From Fibrobacter sp. (GTDB lineage Bacteria > Fibrobacterota > Chitinivibrionia > Chitinivibrionales > Chitinispirillaceae): a DNA stretch of 39,302 bases. Positions within the stretch are counted from its first letter, which is position 1; each line of letters starts with the position of its first letter. The notes under the pieces are model-generated. The model was given only the letters and a program-made list of their open reading frames with translations, was not told the DNA's origin and did no database searches. Location: assembly GCA_012513915.1 (NCBI GenBank), contig JAAZBG010000052.1, positions 1-39,302 of the forward strand. The letters run 5' to 3'. Below, one piece after another: positions 7,108-16,058 of this stretch. The position numbers and the translations under genes were made by a program.

Positions 7108-9366
7108 CTACTCTCTTGCTGGCAGGCCCTGCTTAAGAGCGCGGAAAATATCTGACGCTTTTTTCATGTGAAGAACATCATCTGCGAGCTCCGCAGCATC
7201 ATTTGAATCAATCAAATTTAGAATTGCCTGAACTCTTGGAATAAAAGAAGCCTCAATGGTCATTTCCTTTACCCCGATACCGGTAAAAAACGGAAGGTAC
7301 AACTCATTATGGGCCATGTCCCCGCAGATTGAAATGCTTTTCCCTTTTGTAATCGCAGCATTTACAACTGTTTTTATTACCCGAAGCACGGCAGGGTGGT
7401 GTGGTACGTAATATGAAGCGACCTTCTCATTTGTCCTGTCAACTGCAATCATGTACTGTACCAGATCATTTGTACCGATAGAAAAAAAGTCCGCTTCCGC
7501 TGCAAGATCATTTATAACCGGAATTACTGATGGCACTTCGATCATCATACCTATTGCGGGATTGCGGTTGTATTGCATTTTTTTCTGTTTCATCATTTCA
7601 ATACATTCATATACCGATTCACGTGCCTCAATAAATTCCTCATATGATGAAATCATCGGAAACATGATACGGATTTTTGCATTGGCGCCAGCCCGCAGAA
7701 TCGCCCGGATCTGCTGGTGAAACAATTCCTTGTTTGACAAGGAGAATCTTACCGAACGCATCCCGAGAAATGGATTCTGTTCCTTGCTTCCCTCATAATA
7801 CGACAACACTTTATCGCCACCGATATCAAGTGTCCTGAACGTTATCTCCTTACCAGGCATACTTTCGGCAAGTTGTTTATAAACGACGTACTGCTCCTCC
7901 TCTGATGGAAAATCTGCACGAATCAGAAATGGAAACTCCGTACGATACAAACCAACACCTTCACTTTTAACCTCATTGGCAAGCTTTAAATCAGAAAGCA
8001 AATTTATGCTTGCGAGCAGACGAACCTTCCTGCCATCTTTTGTAAATGTCTCCGGTTTGATATGATATGATTTAACCTTTGCATTTTTCCTGTTTTCGTC
8101 ACGTTCGTTAAATGTTTGAACAATTGATTTTGCAGGATTAATGTAGAAATTACCGACTTCCGCATCAAGCAGCACCAGCGTTTCGTCGGGTATTGACAGA
8201 AGCCGTGGAGAATCAACAATAAGCATCGGAATCTTTAGCGACCGGGCCAGAATCGACAAATGCGACGTAACACCGCCACTTACCAGTACTACACCCTGAA
8301 CATTCTCTGATGACAATTTAAGAATATCTGACGGAAACAATTCCTGGGCAATAACAATATGATCTTTACAAAAGCATGTATCCTTATACTCATCAATCAG
8401 ATTACTTAAAATCCGTATACAGACATCATGGATATCCTGTACTTTTTCCCGAATATAGGCATTTGATCCAAGCGAAAAAAGATTTGTATAATGACGCGCC
8501 ACACTGATAACTGCGTTTGGTGGTTCAAGCCCCTCCTCGATTTTCCTGATCATCGAGCCGGTAAATTCCTTATCTTTCAATAGCAGCAGATGTGCCGTAA
8601 AAATCAATGATGCTACATCAGACAGTTTTTTTTCTACACTTGCCTGAAGTTGCTCAAGCTGTTTTGCCGTTTTAGCAACCGCAGTTTTAAAATCCTTAAG
8701 TGTATAGTTTCCGGGATACTCTTTATTAAACAGTGCATCCGAAGCTCTCTCTTTGTCAAAAACACGGGATGGCGCATATGCATATCCTTCTGATGCCACT
8801 TTCCCCTTTTGTAGTTTCAACTGACGCACCGGCTTCTTGTCTCCCGGCCCGGCAGTGATTTTTTGCGAGATAATCAGTCGTGCCATCTCAAGTATACTGG
8901 CAAGCTGTGATGCCACCGCGCGAAGCGTTACAATATCATTATCATTAAAAACATTCGCTTTCTTTCGCTGTATAACAAGTACACCGATTCTTGAAATAGC
9001 CCGTAAAATCGGAACAGCCAGAAATGCGTCATATAACTCTTCATTTAATCCGGGAAAATGTTTGAATTTTGGATTCTCTTTACCAACATTCTCAGAAACC
9101 GGCCTCTTTTCCTTCAGCGCAAGCCCTGTCAGGCCTTCACCAATTTTTAAACGTACATTGTTTACCGCAGATTTACTAAGGCCATGTGTTGCCCTGAGAA
9201 CCAGTTCCGTAGCCTCATCATCGTAAAGATACACACTACAGACATCAGCGTTCATGTGCCGTGCGACCATCTCAACTATGCGTTCAAGAAACGATTCGAT
9301 GCTTTCCGAGCCTGTGAAAGCCTCATTAAGCTCACCAATATCACATATCAACTGAATATCATTCAT
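7108..9366 (-). CDS. ptsP: Phosphoenolpyruvate-protein phosphotransferase with GAF domain (EI-Ntr, PtsP)
   Basis: 752 aa (E. coli PtsP is 748). It takes phosphate from PEP and passes it to an NPr/HPr-type carrier, in regulation rather than sugar uptake. An N-terminal GAF domain (~residues 8-160) senses a small ligand. It is followed by the EI domains: GGVTSHLSILARS with the phosphorylated His at ~369, GVGLYRTEFPFL, FRTLDIGGDK, NPFLGMRSVRF, MIEVPSV, SIGTNDLVQYMIAVDRTNE and ISICGDMA with the EI catalytic Cys. The frame opens further upstream (to 9468), but that would put the start inside the terminator at 9452-9483. The Met at 9366 gives the family length and is preferred. No HPr or IIA gene is nearby. 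The 3' end converges on murJ with a 65-bp gap. Confidence 0.92.
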   Translation of the reverse strand: MNDIQLICDIGELNEAFTGSESIESFLERIVEMVARHMNADVCSVYLYDDEATELVLRATHGLSKSAVNNVRLKIGEGLTGLALKEKRPVSENVGKENPKFKHFPGLNEELYDAFLAVPILRAISRIGVLVIQRKKANVFNDNDIVTLRAVASQLASILEMARLIISQKITAGPGDKKPVRQLKLQKGKVASEGYAYAPSRVFDKERASDALFNKEYPGNYTLKDFKTAVAKTAKQLEQLQASVEKKLSDVASLIFTAHLLLLKDKEFTGSMIRKIEEGLEPPNAVISVARHYTNLFSLGSNAYIREKVQDIHDVCIRILSNLIDEYKDTCFCKDHIVIAQELFPSDILKLSSENVQGVVLVSGGVTSHLSILARSLKIPMLIVDSPRLLSIPDETLVLLDAEVGNFYINPAKSIVQTFNERDENRKNAKVKSYHIKPETFTKDGRKVRLLASINLLSDLKLANEVKSEGVGLYRTEFPFLIRADFPSEEEQYVVYKQLAESMPGKEITFRTLDIGGDKVLSYYEGSKEQNPFLGMRSVRFSLSNKELFHQQIRAILRAGANAKIRIMFPMISSYEEFIEARESVYECIEMMKQKKMQYNRNPAIGMMIEVPSVIPVINDLAAEADFFSIGTNDLVQYMIAVDRTNEKVASYYVPHHPAVLRVIKTVVNAAITKGKSISICGDMAHNELYLPFFTGIGVKEMTIEASFIPRVQAILNLIDSNDAAELADDVLHMKKASDIFRALKQGLPARE

Positions 9367-9451
9367 ATACAAGCTTTCAGAAAAGTGCCTTTTGGCATGA
9401 ATAGCTGTAGTGCATCCTGCTTCTAAAATAATTAAATTGACGTTCAAATGT

Positions 9452-9483
9452 AAAAAAAGCCGATCCAATTGTCTGGACCGGCC
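9452..9483 (-). terminator. Rho-independent terminator of the 9518-10429 gene
   Basis: Read on the minus strand, GCCGGTCCA and TGGATCGGC form a 9-bp stem with one G-U pair around GACAAT, followed by seven Ts. It lies 34 bp after the stop at 9518. It also supports the shorter ptsP start. Confidence 0.85.
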
Positions 9484-9517
9484 GTAATTTTCAAACGTAC
9501 CTATTTAAAAAAAATAT

Positions 9518-10429
9518 TTATCGTCTGCCAAATTTGATTTCTGTATCACTGGTTGCTTCAGAAGAGTTCTCGGATGATACATTTTCGTTTGTACCGGACT
9601 CATTCTCCGAACCTTCACCGGTATCCCCTTCCTTCAACATACGTCTTTTGACAAGAATCTTTCTTCCGTGCTGAAGATTATCATCATTGTCATCCTGGGT
9701 ACTATCAGATGTTGATGCCGATTCGATTGAAGCACTTGTGTTCTGAATTGATTCCTGAACCGGTGACTGAACCTGATCCTGAACAACTACATTCTGATTT
9801 TCAAGCTCCGGTTTTTCCTCTGTACTCACTGCCGGGGTATCAAAGCTTAATGGTTCACGGGATTTATTACGTTCCTGCCAGTTATTATTTCTGCGGTCAC
9901 GATTGTCGCGGTTGCGGTCCTGTCCATTACCTTGACGATGATCACGATCCCTGTTGCCACCTCTTCTATCACCACGATCACCACGATCACCACGATCATT
10001 GCGATCATGGCGATCACCACGCACTTCACGACGATTCGGGTTTTGATTCTGATTCTGATCTTTCGAAAGATTTTCGTGAACTTTGCGACGGGCAAACTCC
10101 TGATCACGTTCTGCGTTTTTAAGCTTCAAATTGATATCACGAAGTGACTTTTCCACAGTATCAACAGAGCCGGCAGCAGGAGATTGCGCCTGCTGTGATT
10201 GTGACTGGCTTGTTCGTGGAGGACGATTATCGTTTCCTGGTCTTCTGTTGTTCTGATTTCTAAAATCTCTGTCTTTTCTCTCCTGCTGTGCTTTTTCAGC
10301 AGATGAAACTAACTGACCCACTTTTTCGCCCTGATCGCTTACTGTCTTCTTAAGTGATGATACTTTTGCGATCGTAATAATTTGCAGAATAACGACAAAA
10401 ATTGTCGCGATAATTACTGCTAATTCCAT
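9518..10429 (-). CDS. Membrane-anchored, intrinsically disordered Arg/Asp-rich protein
   Basis: 303 aa, no family recognised. Residues 3-22 (LAVIIATIFVVILQIITIAK) form a membrane anchor; a short coiled-coil-like stretch follows (VSSLKKTVSDQGEKVGQL). The rest is low complexity: a Gln/Pro/Ser region, a second helical segment ~88-122, then ~132-190 built of Arg, Asp, Gly, Asn and His with RGDRGDRGDR-type repeats, then an acidic Ser/Thr/Glu tail. The basic patch KILVKRRML lies near residue 255. The start has GGAGAC 6 nt upstream. Without a cleavable signal, the body most likely faces the cytoplasm. RG/RD-rich disordered segments often bind RNA or phase-separate, but here that is inference only. 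The 54-aa gene upstream has a similar N-terminal plan. Confidence 0.8.
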   Translation of the reverse strand: MELAVIIATIFVVILQIITIAKVSSLKKTVSDQGEKVGQLVSSAEKAQQERKDRDFRNQNNRRPGNDNRPPRTSQSQSQQAQSPAAGSVDTVEKSLRDINLKLKNAERDQEFARRKVHENLSKDQNQNQNPNRREVRGDRHDRNDRGDRGDRGDRRGGNRDRDHRQGNGQDRNRDNRDRRNNNWQERNKSREPLSFDTPAVSTEEKPELENQNVVVQDQVQSPVQESIQNTSASIESASTSDSTQDDNDDNLQHGRKILVKRRMLKEGDTGEGSENESGTNENVSSENSSEATSDTEIKFGRR

Positions 10430-10629
10430 GTTAACGTCTCCATAAATGTTTAATTATCAGTGCATAATAATTGAGTCTTTTAATACGCGCGGCGATCTCA
10501 ATTCCGGTTTATGCAAAAAAAGTTAAGCGCGTTTCATTTCTGTTCATGCACTTGATGCTAAATTCAAAGATGTCTAATACCCGCATGATCAACAATTCAA
10601 ACTTTTGCCGCCTACCCCCTTTCGATAGT

Positions 10630-10656
10630 AAAGAATCAGACCTGCGTTGATTCTTT
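10630..10656 (-). terminator. Hairpin terminator of the 54-aa membrane protein gene
   Basis: AAAGAATCA (10630-10638) and TGATTCTTT (10648-10656) are perfect inverted repeats around a 9-nt loop. It begins 3 bp after the stop codon at 10660 in the minus direction. No T-run follows, so termination may be partial. Confidence 0.55.
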
Positions 10657-10659
10657 AAC

Positions 10660-10824
10660 CTATATTTTTTTTGTAAACTGTTGATCCAGTGTGTTTAAAT
10701 CGTTGACAATAGTAGAAACAGACTGAATTCTTTTATTAAGCAGATACAATTTACTCCAGATAAAGAGTAGTGTTAATACAAATAAAAAAAATATTACAAT
10801 CCAGATTATGGTAACAATTTCCAT
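10660..10824 (-). CDS. Small (54 aa) single-pass membrane protein
   Basis: The minus strand reads MEIVTIIWIVIFFLFVLTLL then FIWSKLYLLNKRIQ and SVSTIVNDLNTLDQQFTKKI, stop TAG. One strong membrane helix occupies residues ~3-25, followed by a short amphipathic, coiled-coil-like helix of Lys/Asn/Leu. The composition and an immediately following perfect hairpin argue for a real gene. The ribosome binding site is weak (CTGAG 8 nt upstream). The next gene downstream (9518-10429) begins the same way (ME-hydrophobic helix-short coiled coil), so the two may be related or interact. It follows the polyamine operon on the same strand, 238 bp away. Function unknown. Confidence 0.55.
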   Translation of the reverse strand: MEIVTIIWIVIFFLFVLTLLFIWSKLYLLNKRIQSVSTIVNDLNTLDQQFTKKI

Positions 10825-11062
10825 GGGTATATCTCAGGAAGGCACATAATTACAGGGTATGTAGTTACTAACACATTTTTTACCTGACAGCACTGAATAT
10901 CTGAATTTCATTTTCCTACTTTTGCCATGATTTTTACAGGCAAATTCATTCACACCGGACAGACCCGGATCGTTGTGTATGCTGACACATAAAACATTGT
11001 CTGCATCACCACGCATCCTTTATAACATAAATTACGCCATCAACCTGTTCAAGGCTGATTCG

Positions 11063-11938
11063 TTAACTGCGCAACAGTCTTTTAATATGCTGCGGAAGCA
11101 AAAACGCCCCCGTATGTACGTCGTCGTTATAATAATTACAGCACTCGGCAATCGATTCATAACGCGATTTTTCAAAATTATCAAAGACACTTTCATTCTT
11201 GGTACATGCAAGAAAACTACAGATTCCCTCAGGAAATGATTGCATCGAACAGATATATGGTTTTGTTTTCTGGAATAACGCAGAAGCGCTCCGGTAGGTA
11301 TTTCGCAAAAACTCACCATTGACAGTAGGAGAATATGTCTGAAATACCACAACCCCGTCATCGTCAAGTCGTTGTGCAACAATTGAATAAAAATCTGCTG
11401 TTTCAAGCGAACCGACAGGCCCGCCCGGATCGTAAGAATCAACGATAATGACATCGAACTTATCTGCGTTTGATTTCAGATAGTTATATCCATCATCGTA
11501 TACGACCTGCGCTCTCGGATCATCAAATCCTTTTGATAAATCTGAGAAAAAACGTTGTACGGTATCGGTAACCATCTTATCAATTTCAACAATCACCACC
11601 GATGTAACCGTATCGTGTTTCAGTACCTCCCGCAAACACCCGCCATCACCACCGCCGATAATACAAATCCGCTGTGGTTTTTTCATCATCAACATCACCG
11701 GATGAGTCATCATTTCGTGGTATATGTCACTATCGTATTCTGTCAGAACAACAGTTCCCCCAAGACACATCACCATCCCGAAACTATAGGTATCGAAAAC
11801 CTCAATTTTCTGAAACGGACTTGAGTCACAAAAAACAGCGTGTTTTGCGCGAATGGTAAGTCCGGACATTCCATGGATCAGATTTTCGATCCAGAGTGAC
11901 GATCCACTCTCCGTGGTAAATTTTATAAGGCTGTTCAT
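11063..11938 (-). CDS. speE: Spermidine synthase (aminopropyltransferase 1)
   Basis: 291 aa (E. coli SpeE 288). It transfers the aminopropyl group of decarboxylated AdoMet to putrescine. Visible are YHEMMTHP (~73-80), the nucleotide-binding GGGDGG (95-100) with REVL, VEID, DDPRAQVVYDDG and DSYDPGGPVGSLETADFY, where Asp167/Asp170 match the catalytic DxxD of the family. The position where E. coli has 'VQTTERDEF' reads VVLTEYDSD, a change in the substrate loop that may alter amine specificity. The ATG at 11938 has AGGTG just upstream and gives the family length; an upstream Met at 11995 would add 19 atypical residues. It is the last gene of the polyamine operon, 84 bp after the decarboxylase. 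Confidence 0.88.
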   Translation of the reverse strand: MNSLIKFTTESGSSLWIENLIHGMSGLTIRAKHAVFCDSSPFQKIEVFDTYSFGMVMCLGGTVVLTEYDSDIYHEMMTHPVMLMMKKPQRICIIGGGDGGCLREVLKHDTVTSVVIVEIDKMVTDTVQRFFSDLSKGFDDPRAQVVYDDGYNYLKSNADKFDVIIVDSYDPGGPVGSLETADFYSIVAQRLDDDGVVVFQTYSPTVNGEFLRNTYRSASALFQKTKPYICSMQSFPEGICSFLACTKNESVFDNFEKSRYESIAECCNYYNDDVHTGAFLLPQHIKRLLRS

Positions 11939-11963
11939 GCTCACCTCACAAGTGTTAAGTTTT

Positions 11964-11990
11964 CGGCCATTTTTGGCCGCGACAGCCAAA
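11964..11990 (-). promoter_or_regulatory. Two mutually exclusive hairpins in the leader between the decarboxylase and speE
   Basis: On the minus strand TTTGGC (11985-11990) can pair with GCCAAA (11972-11977) over a 7-nt loop. Alternatively CGGCCA (11974-11979) can pair with TGGCCG (11964-11969) over AAAA. The two share the middle segment, so only one can form. The downstream hairpin sits about 15 nt before the ribosome binding site. Confidence 0.4.
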
Positions 11991-12022
11991 GGCAATCAGA
12001 TATTAAAGAAAATACGTTTCAC

Positions 12023-13123
12023 TTAATCAACGACTACAATCTTTGCTTTAGGGAAGCCGTTGAAATTTGATGCACTCGCTGTTGTATATGCTCCCATAGA
12101 TTCAAAAATAAGCATCTCCCCGATTTCAAGCAATGGCAGACTTATATTTTCGTAAAGGACATCAATAGAATCGCATGTCGGACCTGCCAGTACAGAGTTA
12201 AAACGTTCACCCGTACGTTCAAGAAACATCGGATAATCCGCATGATCATACATTTTACCTGAAAATGATCCGTACACACCTTCATCAAGATAATACCACC
12301 ATCTTTCATTTCGTAAAGATCGGCCCATCACCTTTGTTGCAAGTGTCATCGTCGGACCACTGAGAACACGACCCGGCTCAGCAATGATCCGGTAACTTGA
12401 AAAATAGCGATCAAGATAATCAACAATCGGCTGACAGAACTGTGCCATTGGCAACACCGGAGTCAGATAATTGATTGGAAAGCCGCCACCGATATCAATT
12501 ACTTCAATATTGATCCCCTTCAGTGCTGCTTTTTTACAGATATCACGGCAGTATTCAAGTGCTTCGATATACTTGAGCGGACTCTCATTTTGCGAGCCGG
12601 CATGAAAGCTTATACCACCGACATTTAATCCGAGTTCGTGTGCTTTAATAATCAGATCCCAGGTTTTTTCGGGTACCACACCAAACTTTGCACTCAGATT
12701 GACAAGGCAGCCTGGATTCTGAATACTCATTCGTATTAAAAGGCGAAGTTTATCTTTATAAGGAATGAATTTATACAGTTCATCCTCATTATCCGCAACA
12801 AACCATGGCATACCATACTCTACGGCATAACGTATGTCACTGTCGCGCTTGATCGGATGTGTATGAATACATCTGTCCGCGCTGATATCACAGCTTTTAA
12901 GAATGTCAATCTCGCCATTTGTACATACATCAAAGAACGCATCTTCTGTATTTAAGATCGACACGATTTCCCTGGTCGCGTTCGACTTTACAGCATAATA
13001 AAGATCAACCCCCGGAAGCGCTGCTTTAAGATTACGATAACCATCCCTGAGCCTGCTTTCGGACAAGAATAAAACCGGTGTCCCGTGTTGGGCAACCAAT
13101 TCCTGGATTTTAGAAAACTCCAT
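12023..13123 (-). CDS. Ornithine decarboxylase, fold-type III (group IV) PLP enzyme
   Basis: 366 aa, cytosolic. It makes putrescine from ornithine. PLP lysine: YYAVKSN with Lys46; SFHAGSQ with His174 stacking on PLP; GGGFP at 212-216 and EPGR at 249-252 for the phosphate; GPTCDSID with the catalytic Cys317-Asp318 from the other subunit of the dimer; and the C-terminal MGAYTTASASNFNGFPK, typical of eukaryotic-type ODC. The CDS motif separates it from diaminopimelate decarboxylase. Relatives can accept lysine as well, so dual specificity cannot be excluded. Placed between two aminopropyltransferase genes in an operon, it supplies their acceptor. Start: ATG with AGAG about 7 nt upstream. Confidence 0.9.
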   Translation of the reverse strand: MEFSKIQELVAQHGTPVLFLSESRLRDGYRNLKAALPGVDLYYAVKSNATREIVSILNTEDAFFDVCTNGEIDILKSCDISADRCIHTHPIKRDSDIRYAVEYGMPWFVADNEDELYKFIPYKDKLRLLIRMSIQNPGCLVNLSAKFGVVPEKTWDLIIKAHELGLNVGGISFHAGSQNESPLKYIEALEYCRDICKKAALKGINIEVIDIGGGFPINYLTPVLPMAQFCQPIVDYLDRYFSSYRIIAEPGRVLSGPTMTLATKVMGRSLRNERWWYYLDEGVYGSFSGKMYDHADYPMFLERTGERFNSVLAGPTCDSIDVLYENISLPLLEIGEMLIFESMGAYTTASASNFNGFPKAKIVVVD

Positions 13124-13154
13124 ACTTGCTCTACTTAATACTCCTTACCTTGAA

Positions 13155-14117
13155 TCATGAAATGAAATCATCAGGAAAATCGGGTTTGGCGTCTGTGATA
13201 ACTCTTGCCGACCTGTCTTTCAATATCTGGCTTATATAGGGAAACTCCGCCTGCATTGAAATATGTGTGGCGCCATTATACACACGTAAACCACTCAGAT
13301 TGTTTTTAGCCAGCCGTCGATCGATAACGGATGGTTTGATCAATGATGCGTTTATCTTTTCTGAACTGATTGTGACCGACCACAACACAGCATACATGTG
13401 AATATACAAATAAAAAGGATTTACATTAGTAAAAACACTGCGCAGTGTTTTCTGAATACACGAAAACGCCTGAGGACGTGAGACCGGAGATTCCGAGTGC
13501 ATAACAAAAATGCCATTTTCATTTCTGAATGCTTTTTTTACACTCCGGTAAAATTCCCGTGTATAGAGCATCCGTGATGGCCCGAAAGGATCTGTCATAT
13601 CCATGATGATAACATCAAACCGGCCCTTGCAGGATTTCAGAAATCTGCGACCATCAACAATATTGATCGAAACCCGCGGATCATCAAAACACCCATCATG
13701 AACTGATGTCAGATATTTTTTTGAAAACTCAATCACGCCATCATCAAGCTCCGCGATTTCTGCACTCCTGACACATTTATATTTGAGTACTTCACGCAAT
13801 ATACCACCATCACCACCACCGATCACCAGAACATGCTGCGGATCGGGATGAGAACACATAGCCGGATGTACCATTGTTTCATGATAATCATAATCCTTGC
13901 GTTCTGCCACCTGCGTGATTTCATCAAGAAGCATAACTTTACCAAACTCATCAGTATCAATCAGTTCAATCTGCTGATATTTTGTTTTCTGCTTCAGTAA
14001 CGATTGCTTGATTGTATAGAAATAGCCAAAATATGGATTCAACGCTTCTGTATACAGCTTTCTTCCGGGAGCAATTCTGCTTATGTTACCTATTCCCGAT
14101 CGAATATGTTTCTGCAT
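13155..14117 (-). CDS. Second aminopropyltransferase (spermidine/spermine synthase family)
   Basis: 320 aa. The core matches Spe[49 protein letters not shown] (GGGDGG 100-105), [27 protein letters not shown] and [19 protein letters not shown] with Asp173/Asp176 as the DxTD motif. It is clearly divergent from the other copy at 11063-11938 and has ~25 extra N-terminal residues and a longer C-terminus. Two such enzymes in one operon suggest that one makes spermidine and the other a longer or different polyamine (spermine, thermospermine) or uses another diamine. I cannot tell which from sequence alone. The start lies 28 bp inside the end of speD and has CAGGAG 8 nt upstream, so the two are translationally coupled. 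Confidence 0.85.
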   Translation of the reverse strand: MQKHIRSGIGNISRIAPGRKLYTEALNPYFGYFYTIKQSLLKQKTKYQQIELIDTDEFGKVMLLDEITQVAERKDYDYHETMVHPAMCSHPDPQHVLVIGGGDGGILREVLKYKCVRSAEIAELDDGVIEFSKKYLTSVHDGCFDDPRVSINIVDGRRFLKSCKGRFDVIIMDMTDPFGPSRMLYTREFYRSVKKAFRNENGIFVMHSESPVSRPQAFSCIQKTLRSVFTNVNPFYLYIHMYAVLWSVTISSEKINASLIKPSVIDRRLAKNNLSGLRVYNGATHISMQAEFPYISQILKDRSARVITDAKPDFPDDFIS

Positions 14118-14875
14118 TCAAATATCTCCTGTATCTCCTTTTTAAGAAGGGTTCTAACGCGAGCACCCTCCGCCTTTGACATTTTTGCACTGTCAGTACC
14201 AAACAGATAATTCTCCAGTCTCAAACTTTTAAGCATCATCTTTGTATGAAAGATATTATCAGAAACGATGTTGATATCATATGCGGTATACTTATCAAGA
14301 ATCTCATCTGATACATAATCCTGCACGGATGTTATATCGTGATCGATATATACTTTCCTCCCGTTTACATCACGGGTAAAACCCCGAACCCTGTAGTCCA
14401 TCAGCACGACATCAGAATCAAAGCTATCAATCAGATAATCAAGTGCGCGTAATGGTGAAATCATTCCACAGGTTGATACATCAATGTCCACCCTGAATGT
14501 TGATATACCCGTATCTGAATTATTTTCCGGGTAGGTATGTGCTGCAATGTGACTTTTATCAAGATGCGCAACAACACCATCGGTACCTGCCGTATGATGC
14601 CCCTCATTGATAAGTACAGTAACACTTGCACCTCTCGGGATATAATCCTGTGTTGAAATATTAACAATCTTTGCATCAATGATCTTTGTTACGTCCTCTG
14701 CAATTGCTCTGAGCTTCTCAGAATTGTAGACATCGTCAATATATTCAAGATAATCAATCTGTGACGCACGGGAACGGGCATAGCAGATATCATAAATATT
14801 GAAACTCAGCGATTTCGTAAGATTGTTAAAACCCTGAAGTTTGATTTTGCGTCCACGACATCGATTGATCACCAT
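14090..14875 (-). CDS. speD: S-adenosylmethionine decarboxylase proenzyme (E. coli type)
   Basis: 261 aa (E. coli SpeD 264) and very similar to it throughout: [76 protein letters not shown] and [10 protein letters not shown]. It self-cleaves between Lys107 and Ser108 in HLDKSH, leaving a pyruvoyl group on the alpha chain; Cys136 in STCG matches the catalytic Cys. The product, decarboxylated AdoMet, is the aminopropyl donor for the two synthases downstream. AGGAG sits only 2 nt before the ATG at 14875 but 5 nt before the next codon GTG (14872), so translation may truly begin at GTG. First gene of the operon. Confidence 0.95.
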   Translation of the reverse strand: MVINRCRGRKIKLQGFNNLTKSLSFNIYDICYARSRASQIDYLEYIDDVYNSEKLRAIAEDVTKIIDAKIVNISTQDYIPRGASVTVLINEGHHTAGTDGVVAHLDKSHIAAHTYPENNSDTGISTFRVDIDVSTCGMISPLRALDYLIDSFDSDVVLMDYRVRGFTRDVNGRKVYIDHDITSVQDYVSDEILDKYTAYDINIVSDNIFHTKMMLKSLRLENYLFGTDSAKMSKAEGARVRTLLKKEIQEIFECRNIFDRE

Positions 14876-14973
14876 AACTCCTTTATGATTAAAAACATTG
14901 CCAGCTGAAAATAATATTTTTCACACCCGTTTAAAGATATGATTTTTTTTTAATTTTTACTAATACAATAATA

Positions 14974-14987
14974 GCTCTTTTTAGAGC
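14974..14987 (-). terminator. Weak hairpin after the response regulator gene
   Basis: GCTCT and AGAGC flank a TTTTA loop, and a T-rich tract (TATTATTGTATT on the minus strand) follows. It lies 85 bp after the stop at 15072 and before the polyamine operon. The short stem makes the call tentative. Confidence 0.3.
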
Positions 14988-15071
14988 GTTCTTTGTTTTT
15001 ATTTTTGCAGCAAATTCGATTCATGGTGAAGCAATACACTGTAATGATACCGCTCCAGGTGATATGATACA

Positions 15072-15992
15072 TCATAGTTCATTGATATATAACGGTTTAT
15101 ACCCCCTATACTTATGCGAGAAATAATTTAGCAGGATTACCTCTGTTCTTTTTCCCGGCTCAATGTTAATTATCATACGGTCTGCAAACAACCTGCTCAT
15201 ATGAATACCTCTGCCACTATCATCCAGTAGTCCCTCTCCGGTAATTTGACGATCTATTTTGTAGAGAACAGTTTCCTTGGTTAATTTACCCTGATAATCA
15301 GTTATTGATACCGCATATTTTTCATTGTCATAGCCACATTCCACATAAATATACTCCTGGGGTTCGAGGGTGACATCCGAAAACTCCTGATATTTCTCGG
15401 TACCATCATTGAGTGTCGGCGCATGATAAATCGCGTTGGTAACAATTTCGTCAAAGATCAGTTTCATATCCCCCGATGTACCAAACTTATTTTCCAAAAC
15501 ATCAACGACCCGCTCTCTTGCATCACGTGCCTCAAACGACGATTTGATCCAGGTGGAATCAAGTACAGTCATGTCATCATCAAGATATTTTCCCAACCCG
15601 AATACATCACCGTTTAGAAGCCCATACACCAGCGCATCAAGTTCTGTGAAATTAAACGGTACTGTTTTAGGAATGATATTTGTAATTGAGTTTTCTTTAG
15701 CAACCCTAACGTAGTCATCAACATTATAAGCGGTGATCAGCGCAACCCGTGTATCGGGGTATTTTTTTCTAATTTCTGATAACAGTTTCGGACCGCTGAT
15801 TCCGGGCATATTGATATCGGAGATCACCAGGTCAAAATGATCTTTCTTAAGCAATTCCCAGGCCTCATCTCCATTATCAGCTGTTCTCACGGTGTACTTC
15901 TCCTCGAGAAAATCAAGAAGCATCAGGCGTATGGCCTTCTCGTCATCCACTACCAGAATCCTGTATTTTTTTAGATTAACACTTGAAGACAT
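15072..15992 (-). CDS. Response regulator with RsbW-like ATPase output domain
   Basis: 306 aa. Residues ~9-125 are a receiver domain: VVDDE acidic pair, phosphoacceptor Asp59 in VISDINMPG, Thr87 and Lys109 (IIPKTVPF). Residues ~155-300 form a GHKL/HATPase_c_2 domain: LIFDEIVTNAIYHA (N box), ITDYQGKL (G1) and LLDDSGRGIHMSRLFADRMI (G2). That domain type is found in anti-sigma-factor kinases such as RsbW/SpoIIAB. There is no DNA-binding domain, so the output is probably sequestration or phosphorylation of a protein. AAGGA lies 6 nt before the ATG. It follows a PAS histidine kinase by 66 bp on the same strand, the likely cognate kinase. No STAS anti-anti-sigma gene is visible nearby. Confidence 0.88.
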   Translation of the reverse strand: MSSSVNLKKYRILVVDDEKAIRLMLLDFLEEKYTVRTADNGDEAWELLKKDHFDLVISDINMPGISGPKLLSEIRKKYPDTRVALITAYNVDDYVRVAKENSITNIIPKTVPFNFTELDALVYGLLNGDVFGLGKYLDDDMTVLDSTWIKSSFEARDARERVVDVLENKFGTSGDMKLIFDEIVTNAIYHAPTLNDGTEKYQEFSDVTLEPQEYIYVECGYDNEKYAVSITDYQGKLTKETVLYKIDRQITGEGLLDDSGRGIHMSRLFADRMIINIEPGKRTEVILLNYFSHKYRGYKPLYINEL

Positions 15993-16058
15993 AGAGAATC
16001 CTTTTTTTATTTGCTTTTGTTTTATCCGCTGAAAACTATCACATTGGTTGCAGAGACA

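Noticed and set aside
9367-9468. Longer ptsP N-terminus
   Set aside because: It would overlap the terminator at 9452-9483 and exceed the family length.
9960-10020. Repeated GATCACCAC units, CRISPR- or iteron-like at first sight
   Set aside because: 9-bp units without spacers, inside a coding region; they encode the RGD/GDR repeats.
9709-10122. His/Asp-rich plus-strand frame (HDHHDHHDH-like)
   Set aside because: It is the antisense of the Arg/Asp/Gly repeat region of the 9518-10429 gene and arises from its codon repeats.
10834-11016. 60-codon minus-strand frame between speE and the small membrane gene
   Set aside because: No usable ribosome binding site spacing and no protein-like pattern.
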